Below are positions 25,901 through 34,900 of a stretch of DNA of 64,000 nt, one piece after another. Source of the DNA: Onthophagus taurus (lineage: Eukaryota > Arthropoda > Insecta > Coleoptera > Scarabaeidae). The position numbers were made by a program, and so were the translations under genes. A model generated the notes under the pieces. The model saw only the letters and a list, made by a program, of their open reading frames with translations, was not told the DNA's origin and made no database searches. Position 1 is the stretch's first letter, and each line of letters starts with the position of its first letter. Location: assembly GCF_036711975.1 (NCBI RefSeq), contig NC_091972.1, positions 16,807,001 through 16,871,000 on the forward strand, read 5' to 3'.

Positions 25901-28275
25901 ATCGCTGAGTATCATCCAGAACACATCAGATCGACGTCTCTTAATATCATACCTGTTACCTCCAGCAACCTAACCCAACTCAACCCATCTTTCAACATCC
26001 TCCTGGTCATAGACCAATAACCTAGTCGCACTCCAAATATCGTCTCGGCGATTCCTCAATATCTTTTCGATATGCTATATTCAACGTCATCTCGGGCATC
26101 TCTCAATATTATCTTTTCAACCTCAGATCTGTCACTTCTCTACATCGTCTCTAATATTTTGTTTGCTTCTGGAAAACCTCAACATCTCTCAATATCATTT
26201 CTATCATATCCCTGAATATAACTCCAGATACACATGGATATGCCTTAACATCAACCCTGATATTTTTTTCCATCCAGTATTTGATATTTTCCAACATTAT
26301 TCCCAAATATTGCACATAGGCTGCCTTAACACAGCCCCTGATGCCACCCTACATCATCCTTGATAGTTCTCAATGTCGCAATATCTTGCAATTTCATTCA
26401 TAACTGCATTCTATATTGTCCCTAATAACCCTCATCTCTCGCTTCTCCCAATATTACCTTAGACATCCCTCAATATTCTCTCTCACATCTATTAACGTTA
26501 AATCCAGCGTTCGTCAACATCGTTGATGAACTATTCAACAATGAATAACATCGCTCCGTATCGTATTTAGCCTCCCTCAGTATCATTCGTAACCACTTTA
26601 ATATCGCTCCTGATTCCTGATCTTGTTCAATACCGCTCGTAACTAGCTTTAACATTGTCACCTTTCTTCATTACATTATCTGTTATCTACGAAAATTCTT
26701 CCAGAGCAGTTTGAACGTTGTTTCTAACCCCAACTCTGTCCTTGAACTCCTTCAAAATTGTACCTAACCACTTTCCGCTCCCCAAAACATTGATTTCCAC
26801 ATCTATCAATATCATTGTATCAACATAGATGTTGAATTTTGCTGGGTATAAACGTAAACAAAACGTATATCAATAATTTTCTGTGTGGTTAATAAAAAAA
26901 TCACTACAGAGACTACTGAACCAGACTAAAACCAGACTAAGAAATCAGATAATCGGCCGTTTGCAGCCTCGGATTCATCAAGTGAAGTTTTAGATCTTTT
27001 AACTAATTAAGACGAGGTCGCATACGGGCGAAGATCACTGCTTAAAATCATATAAACCTTAATCTGGCCATCATATAGTAGCGGTGGAGATCTTTTGACT
27101 AATGAAGCTGAGGTCGCTTGCGTCCGAGGTTCGATGATTAATATCATATTTACTTGAAATTAGTCTCCACATTGTAGTGCCTCGACTGCAAAAGATCTCG
27201 GCTTTATCAGATGAAGTTATAGATGTCTTACTTATAGATGTAAGCCGAAGCTCACTGATTAATATCATATCAAGCTGAAACCTGTAAGCGTATTGGTGAC
27301 CATATCGTTGTCAGAGAAAGAGTTTTACAATAAGAAGGTAATGTTACAATAATACCAATAATATTCAATACATTATTTGATTTATCTATTGAGATTGTTC
27401 TAAATGTGTTCAAATATCTGAATTGATTAATCTGATGCAAGAGAAAACTGTGCCAGATATTTTGCTACAGATAGCTAATCACGGTGATTTTAAAAGCAAT
27501 GAGATAGAATGAGTATAGAATAAGATGCACCTTATAAGGATCTTCAGGATAAGACGTATACGCATTGTACCTGCGTTATCAAGAACTCAATAATGTTAAA
27601 ACTGTCACATATTAAATAACTTTAAATAATAACATGTCTGGATTGTCCGGATTTTTAATAACACTCCCGATCCCGGATAATCGAGGTTTTCATTTTTTTT
27701 AAATTTTATGTTGAAGTTGTAATGATAAGAACGTATTGTTATTACTTTGTTTTAAATAATAAAGTTATTGTAAATTAAAAGTAAAAGTGGTCGTTATGCA
27801 TGGAAAAGTTCAAATTGAAAAATTGTCATAATAGAAATGATGATAATAGAGAATGAAATCAAAAAAGCGTGTATGCTCCAGTTATTTCTATTCATTGATA
27901 TTTGAATGTATATTTTTTAAGTGAAAATGAAGTAAAATTAGAAAAACCCAAACGAAACACCTCAGCAATTAAAATCATCGTATTTATTTCTCAATTCTCC
28001 AATTATCTTAATTATTCGTGGAGGCAATGAGAAGATTAAAAAATAAAAATACATCCGTAATTGAAGTTTCTTGTTAAAGATAAAAATAATCAAGTTAATT
28101 CCACAAAAAGAAGAACTTTCCAAAATTTAACAAAAATAGATTTTATAAATATATTTTAAATTGAAAATAAAAAATTCGAATAATAAATTAATTAATACTC
28201 ACCAGTTAACGATAATTGTAGAAAATTGAGTAAAACTAGAACAATATTAAAATAATTTCCTCCCTTAAACTTCAT
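16940..28275 (-). CDS. Clip-domain serine protease homolog (catalytically dead), 8 exons
   Basis: Exons in transcription order: 28275-28203, 22568-22439, 22383-22190, 22126-22018, 21964-21783, 21693-21601, 17326-17139, 17059-16940. The junctions are GT-AG, in phase, and give 362 residues. Residues 1-24 are a signal peptide (hydrophobic IVLVLLNFLQ). A clip domain follows with Cys spacing FCPSN..QCV..SCP..ECV..GCGF..VCCP. The protease-like domain starts at YPFVARVGF without an R-IVGG cleavage site. His is kept in TAAHC, but the Asp motif is HNIALL (Asp to Asn) and the Ser motif is CSGFGGAPL (Asp-Ser replaced), so it cannot act as a protease. Such homologs are secreted haemolymph cofactors, for example in prophenoloxidase or Toll cascades; the exact role here is inferred. 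Introns of 4.3 and 5.6 kb are packed with repeats and a mariner. Confidence 0.93.
17474..18357 (+). mobile_element. Internally deleted mariner, TIRs and TA duplication intact
   Basis: The left end starts ttgggttagtgaatcgttcg, and the right end, reverse complemented, starts ttgggttggtgaataagttc. A TA dinucleotide flanks each side (17472-17473 and 18358-18359). Inside, the transposase begins only at its middle (WIPHELTKNN, then IVTGDEKW) and continues through NILLHNNARNHVAK and SLDLAPTDYHLFP to a C-terminal INKLIERRE segment, with several stops and frame changes. At 884 bp it lacks the N-terminal HTH region. It sits in the intron between protease-homolog exons 6 and 7. Confidence 0.92.
18400..18870 (-). 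repeat. GAGGTCGCTTGCG-type degenerate tandem repeat (cluster 1)
   Basis: On the plus strand the words cccgcaagcgacttc, cacaagtgacctcg, ataagcgacctcgg and cccgcaagcgaactcg recur. Longer phrases also repeat, such as ttaagactgt, acaagcatttttagttgac and attacacataaa. The spacing is roughly 100-200 bp and the copies are strongly diverged. The same core on the opposite strand occurs at 26930-27295 and 33608-33960. Confidence 0.7.
18808..21130 (+). repeat. Degenerate TTTCCAGAAAT/AGGGATTTCTAAAGATAT repeat array
   Basis: For more than 2 kb the sequence is built from short recurring words: gattttcaaag, acttccagaaata, agggatttctaaag, atattcaggcatttc, tttctagaaattt and ttacttagaatt. A longer period is visible as well: the block at 18880-19260 recurs in diverged form at 20105-20545. 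The block 18808-19478 is duplicated in the other large intron of the same gene (23416-24037). A 67-codon open frame at 20317-20520 is a by-product of the repeat. It occupies most of the intron between protease-homolog exons 6 and 7. Confidence 0.85.
23416..24037 (+). repeat. Second intronic copy of the TTTCCAGAAAT repeat block
   Basis: From tgctgtcaatgttaatgtca onward this block follows 18830-19478 nearly word for word, with small indels, including cgatgagcttacgacttttc and ggtattccaaagacattcag. It is a ~620-bp segmental duplication between two introns of the same gene, in the same orientation. Copy 2 has an extra short inverted repeat at about 23660-23695 (attgttggaataggggctattccaacaat), absent from copy 1. 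Confidence 0.88.
24597..24699. repeat. Long palindrome inside the CCTCAATAT array
   Basis: The left arm 24597-24646 and right arm 24657-24699 are reverse complements except for an 8-nt extra aatatata in the left arm, with a ~10-nt loop. Each arm contains two repeat phrases (catccctc and aatatataggga). This would form a cruciform in DNA or a ~43-bp stem in the intron RNA. Confidence 0.9.
26930..27295 (+). repeat. GAGGTCGCTTGCG-type degenerate repeat (cluster 2)
   Basis: Three or so diverged units of ~105-110 bp contain gatgaagttttagatctttt, gctgaggtcgcttgcg, and gattaatatcatat. The core is that of cluster 1 (18400-18870) in inverted orientation and of cluster 3 in receptor A's intron. It is in the first intron of the protease homolog. 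Confidence 0.75.
27296..28202 (-). other. 5' part of the protease-homolog first intron; nothing recognised
   Basis: AT-rich sequence with no coding similarity, no obvious tandem repeat and no inverted repeat that I could see. Confidence 0.5.
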
Positions 28276-28961
28276 GATGAAAATGTGAATGTATGCAAAT
28301 TCAACTATATAATGATGCCAGTGGACTGTGAACAATGATTTAAAACTATCGTCCTTCCACTAAAAAAACTACTCTACCCCACTACTAAACGATTCGACAA
28401 TTTTGCAATTTCAAATTGATATTAAAAGTAAACGCACGTAGAGGACATCTCATTCCAATTTTTTTACTCACACACTTTATTAATCATTAATTCTTTAAAT
28501 ATGCGCCAAATCATTTTGAAACATCTTTAATTTTTAATCATTTTAAACTATTTCATTGCTCAAATCAAATTTGATTCACTAATTGAAATTCTTAACAGCG
28601 TTTTATATAATAATCCTTGATTACATATGGAACGTTGAGAAGGTCGATTCGAGTTGATATCAAAACAATGGGTAATAAAATAAAATATTTGTGTATTCCG
28701 GAAAAGAAAATCTTAATCTGTGTCATAAAAGAATTTAAATGTTTAAATTAATTAATTGATTTAACATGCAAAACACGAAAAGACTGTTAATGAAATTGTA
28801 GGAGGTATAAAATGTTTCTTTAATTTGTAGCACAATAAAAGGACTAAAAAAAACATTAAAACTTTTAGTTCTGATAAGAAATCTGTATAGCAAAAAGTCA
28901 TTATCGTTATAATTAGGATAAAATAAACTCTCATCATTTTTATTCCAACCGGACTAAAAAA
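28276..28961. promoter_or_regulatory. Divergent intergenic region between protease homolog and receptor A
   Basis: 686 bp separate the two start codons, which point away from each other. Both promoters and 5' UTRs should lie here. A TATA-like stretch, actatataatg, at 28303-28313 reads on the minus strand as tatatag about 30-40 bp upstream of the protease-homolog start, a plausible core promoter or 5' UTR start. No further element is recognisable. Confidence 0.4.
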
Positions 28962-31900
28962 ATGTTTTTATATCTTTCAGTATTAACAAATATTATTGTG
29001 GATGTTTATTTTAAACAAACAAATTGTGTTTTCGTAATTCTTCATGGTGAAAATGATGGATTTTCTTATTTAAATAAATCAGTTGTGGTGTTTCGATATA
29101 CTAAATTGGATGAATTAAAAGAAGATTTTGTTAAAAGTGTTTTAATAAACAATATTTTTTGCAATTTTTTTATTATACAATCAAATGAACGAACGGTAAT
29201 TTTAAATTATTTAGAAGAATCGATTTTACCTAAGTTAAAATATCAGTATGATGAACGAGCGTATTTATTACTTCCAAGTAAAAATGATTCAATTAAAGAA
29301 AAAAAATTAATTGCAACGAAAAGAGAATTTTTAAATATTTTAGATGTTTATTATAACCAAAATGAAGAAATATATAATTTATATAACTATCTAAATTCAT
29401 CTTTAATCGATATTTGGTCCCCTAAGAAAGGATTTTTATACAACAACAATCTTTATCCTATTAATAACAACTTTCATGAAATAACAATTCGAATTACTGG
29501 ATTTAATTATTTACCGTACGTTATTTTTGGCGCCCAAAAATCTTTCGGGATCGATATTAACCTCCTGAAGCTTTTTTCGACGATTTATAATGCATCTTTA
29601 ATTATTTTGCAAGAAAAGGAAGAAAATTGGCAACGTTTATATGAATTGGTTCGTGAAAACCAAGCTGATGTAGCTTTAGGTGGCTTTCAACTTACGAGAA
29701 TTTACAAAGATTTAGATCTGACAACGGTTTATTATTACACGAAATTTAAAGCACTCGTTCCAAAACCAAAGTATTAAGTTAATTTAAAAAAAAATTTGAG
29801 ATTATTAATTTTCTTTATAGGTTATTACAAGGAACTTTAGCCCCTTTTAGGGCTTTATCCCCAGGAAGTTGGATTATATTGACGTTATTATTCATTACAT
29901 TTATTGTAATAATAACTTTAATTATTTATAAATCTCAATTTTATCAAAAATCCAACATTATTAAAAGTTGGTTAGCAATTTATGGGATGTTCTTCGCTCA
30001 ATCACCATCAATTCCAAGTATTTTACTTACCTTTAAAAGCATCTTCGTTTGGGTTCATTTAACAAGTTTCATTGTCGCCTCTATTTATAACAGTGGAGCT
30101 GCTAGCATATTAATTGTTCCAAGGTAAAAAAGGTAAATTAAATTAACACCTTTAATTAATATCCAACCATTTTTAGTTATGAACGTGCAATTAATTCTAT
30201 TGAGGAACTAATCGAGTGCGATTTAAAACTTGGGACGTTTAACATCGAAGAATTTTCTTTACCTTTATCTTCATCTGAATTTGTAATATTTAATTTTTAC
30301 TAAAATCTAAATTCATAACAATACTTGTAGGTGAGAGATAATAAAGTGATTAGCCATTTCTTTGAGGCCACTCACAAAGAAATTAACGATATGGTTCAAA
30401 ATCGCAACGCTGGAATTATCATTGAAGAAACTAAATATCGTAATAAATAATTTCATTAATTTTTATCGCGCTTTATTGGTAAAGTTTTAGTGAATTATGC
30501 ATCTGAAAATATAGATCCAAAAACAATACATCATCTACAATTAATGCACGATAGTATATCATCGGTTCATTTGGCGTTTATTTGTAGGAAAAATTGGGAA
30601 TTATTGAAATTTTTTAATAAGTTTATCATGCAGGTCGTTGAAGCTGGGCTTATTTATCCTTGGGAACAAGAAGTTAGAAGTTTTTATATTTTAAATCGTT
30701 GTGGACGTGCTAACGTGTATGTAACATATTCAAAGTAATTATTTTAACAAAGAATGAATCATTTCTTCTAATTGAACCGAGTAAAGTTAACCAAGATGGA
30801 GATAGTTGTCCAATATTAAATCAATATAGTATCGATCATATCGTCGGTATACAAGAGAATGTGACCAAGTCCAAAATTTTAGATTTTTAGGTGTCAATGC
30901 TCATGTACCGGAAATTCAATATTATTTTTCTGGAAAAAGTGAACAAGTCCAAAAATGCCATAATAATGCTTATAATTTCAAATTCCATAATGACCAAGTC
31001 CATTTTGTAAAAACCTGTACAGGAGAAAATGACTAAGTGGACTTAGTCATGTTTTCTTGTCAATATTTTTATCTCTAGGATTTGACTTAAATTAAGATAG
31101 CCATGCATTATGCTTAACGAAAAAAAAACGAGAGAAAAGATACAGAAATATGATGTGACAGACAGGGAAAAGAGAGTGACGTTTGAAGTTTAAACAGTTT
31201 ATCATAAGTATCATAACAATTATTACTTAAATCAAAATAAAATTGTGTTCTATGTTATTAGACTTAATCTTTGGTAACTATCTACACGTATTACAATAAT
31301 TTTGTTTTTCGGATATTTAGTTTTAAAAAATAATAAGCTAATGCAATAATACCTTATTTTAGTGGCAAAATGAGTTGTTCGAAAAATTATTATAACAACG
31401 CACAAGAAATTATTAATGATCTTAGGGATGTTCCGGCAGAATTTGCTACTAATTCTAGTAATACAAGCCCTACGACTTTAATAATAAATGAACCACTAGT
31501 AAATCCTACGCAAGTTACTATAGAAAAACGCAGATGGGTAATAAAAAATCCTCAAGGAACAAAACGTGAGAAAAACAAGTTATTAAAAAAATCGTGTTTA
31601 GCGTATATTAATACTAAAGGCAAACAAATGCCTGCAAAGTCCCCAAGAAATGTAAATTGTGACAATTGCCGCTGCAAATGTACAGAAGTATTTCCTGCAG
31701 ATCGTCGACAAGATATCTGTAAACAGTATCACAGTCTATCCTATGACAGACAAAAGGACTTTATAATTAATACCGTTGCAACTTCTGAATGCCGAAGAAA
31801 ACGAACGAGGGACTCTAGTAGACCTGCAAAAAATGTCTCTAAAATTTATACATTTGTAAAAAACGGAGAAAAGAAAAGAGTTTGTAAAAATTTTTACTTA

Positions 31901-34900
31901 AAAACCTTGTCGATAAGTCATGGTCCGGTTGATTCTGCTATAATGAACATGGACACAAATGGAATAAACCATTCAATTCAAGATCGACGAGGAAAAAGTT
32001 TCCCAGGAAATAATACTAAACCTGTCATTTTGAATGAGGTGAAGAGATATATAGAATCATTTCCTGTGATGGAATCACACTATTGTAGACGTGGAACTAC
32101 ACGGAAGTATCTTGACTCTACCTTATCCATTCTTAAAATGTATGAATTGTATAAAGATTTACAGATCAGCAATCAAAAGGATTTTGTTTCTCCAATAAAA
32201 TATAGGAGGGTGTTTTGTACGCAGTATAACTTATCTTTCTTCAAACCAAAGAAAGATCAATGTTTGCTGTGTGTTAAAGAAGCTAAATCTATTGAAAAAT
32301 CAGAAGAATTTCTTTCTCACATAAAGCGAAGGGATGATGCTAATAGAGCAAAAGATTTAGATAAACAAAGAGCAATTCATGACAAAACTTTTGTATCAGT
32401 AAGTTTTGACTTACAGAGTGTCCTGCAAATTCCATGCTCCGATGTATCACCTCTTTACTACAGTCGAAAGCTATGTGCATACAATTTAGCAATTTATGAA
32501 GCAGCTCCACCAAATAAGGGATATTGTTACCTTTGGTCCGAAGTTGATGGCCAACGAGGAAGTTGTGAAATAGGTACAGCTTTGTTGAAGTGGTTTAAAA
32601 CTTTACCTGATACTGTCAAAGAAATAAATACATTTGCTCTTTTGTTGTTTGTAGTCAACCAGTTACCTATAGAGATTATTACTCACAACTTTTTAGAAAA
32701 AGGTCACTCGTACATGGAGGCCGATTCGATGCATAGTGGAATTGAAAGTGCAAAAAAATACATTCCTGTATTTTGTCTTAATGATTGGAAGACAATTATG
32801 ACACTAGCAAGATCCAAGAGAGGCAAAAATAAAACTTCTGGTGCCTACATTGTAGAGCAAATGACTTACCGTGACATTATTGACTTGAAAGCACTCAACT
32901 CAATACATCTATACTACAAAATACAATTCGGGATGAAGGGGGTGAAAAAATAGAATGGTTAAAGATCAAACAATTAAGGTACGAAAAAGAGAAAAAAAAT
33001 TTATAATGTTCCGATACAACTATGATGAAGAGTATAAAATGTTTAACATTAAAGGCAAAGCAAAAGGTAGGCTCAGTAATAATATTCCAAAAGAAACTGA
33101 GTTAAAGAAATGTTATACTGAACCCTTGCCTATATCGATCAAGAAGAAAAACGATTTAATTCAACTTTGCCGTAAGGGGGTAATTCCGATCGAATACCAC
33201 GGTTGGTACTTTGACATACCGAGTGATAATTCCTTGAAAGACAAGTGTCCAGAACCCTCACACAATGAATATAGTGATGAAGACATATGAAGTTGAAACT
33301 AGTTACTACTACTTGTTTAATTATAGTCTTTTTTAAGTTTAAATACATATTCTAGAATCTGCATTGTTCATAGAAACCATTACAAACCTATGCAGTTGAA
33401 ATGAGTTACTGGTTTAGTATTTGCTTAAATTAATTATAGACTTTTTTAATTTAAAATACATATTCTAAAAACTATATTATTTATAAAAATCATTATAAAC
33501 TAATCTCACGTAAAATAATTGATTTTATAATAAGAAGCAAAAATTAGAATACTAATAACTCAAAACCACTATCTGTGGACTTAGTCACTTTCTCTTGTAT
33601 ACCGACGATATAGTATCTTGCTGACGAGGCCTAAGCTTATTGAAGTATGACGTTACTTCAATAAGTACTAACTTCATCTTCGCTAAGCCGAAGATGACTA
33701 CATCAACCTTTCTCCGTCTTAATTTGGCTTTTATTTTATTATACTTGAAACTTAAACGATGAACCTGGAGCAAACCTTAGCTAAATTTCTCCGTCTTAGT
33801 TAAACCAACGTCGCTTGCGGCCGAGGCAGTAGAGTTTAACACAATAATAAACAATTGATATTGCAGCGTATTGACTATAAGCAGCTTACGTATAATTTAG
33901 TATAAAGTATGATTTCACTTAAGTCGAGGTCGCTTGCGCCAGAGTACATAAGTTTAATACAATATTTATACATTATTAGACAACACATTTTGCACATTCT
34001 CTTACCTATAAACTGATTTAAGCACGTAAGTATCACTTCACTGCCAGATCAGTGCACAACAGTTATAAGGGATACAGCGGCGAGACATCGCAACGAAAAG
34101 TCGAGAAATGGAGTTTTGATGAGAGCTTCATTGCAAAATAAATAGGCAACAAGAGAAGTTTTAATGTGAGCCGAGGAAGCAAAATAAGAAGATTTGAGGC
34201 AAAACGAGGATATTCGAGGTGACATAAGAAAGTTCGAAGCGAGGCGAGGAGATTCAAGATGTCACTAAGAGGCGACAAGAGAAGTTTTGATATGAGACGA
34301 GAAAACGAGTTAAGAAGTATGAGAGACAAGGATATTCGAGGTGAGACAATAAGGTTCAAAGAGAGACGAGGAGATTATAGTCGACGTGAAGATGCGGCAA
34401 GAGTAATTTTGATGTGAGGCTATAATATTGGAAGCAGGATGAGGAGTTTTAACACGATATGAGGAGGCGGGAGAAGGAGACTCGAAGCGAAACGAGGATA
34501 TTCGAAGCGAGACAAACAGGTTTGTTGAGAAAAAAGGAAATCCGAAGTGGGGCGAAGAGGTGACAAGAAAAATTTTGTTGTGAGACGAGGATGTTCGTAG
34601 TAAGACAAGAAGATAAGCAGGTTGGATGAGATAACGAGATTGCAACACAAAGAGGCGAGAAGAAAAGTTATGATGTGAGGCAGGAAGATTCAAGGCGAAA
34701 CAATACGGCAAGAAATGGAGATTTGATGCAAGACGAGAATGTTTGAAGTGAGACGAGAAGGTAAAAGGCGAGACAAGAAAGTTGGAGCTGTGACGAGGAG
34801 GTTTAAGCAAGTTGAGGAGGTTTAAAGCAAGACAAGAAGCCAAGTTGGTTGGATGCGAGATGACGAGATTGGAAATTAGATGAACAAACTGACTCAATTC

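Larger units (their letters stand above)
23280..26830 (+). repeat. Degenerate CCTCAATATCATCTCTAACAT repeat array
   Basis: About 3 kb (interrupted by the block at 23416-24037) is written in variations of one ~20-30-bp phrase: a pyrimidine-rich half (catccctc, cgtctctg) followed by aatatc. Examples recur at 23300-23400, 24060-24600, 24720-25020, 25600-26450 and 26460-26830. Copies vary in length and sequence, so no strict period exists. Open frames inside it (for example 24135-24401 and 25576-25830) are repeat by-products. It fills the first, 5.6-kb intron of the protease homolog. The part around 25080-25560 is less repetitive. Confidence 0.85.

Noticed and set aside
18808..26830. Repeats considered as a CRISPR-like array
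   Set aside because: Eukaryotic intron; repeats and spacers have no fixed length and there is no invariant repeat.
30673..30738. Continuation of receptor A exon 5 to the stop at 30738
   Set aside because: The tail has no membrane segment, whereas splicing at 30673 to 36376 restores the third membrane span and the AIY junction found in receptor C.
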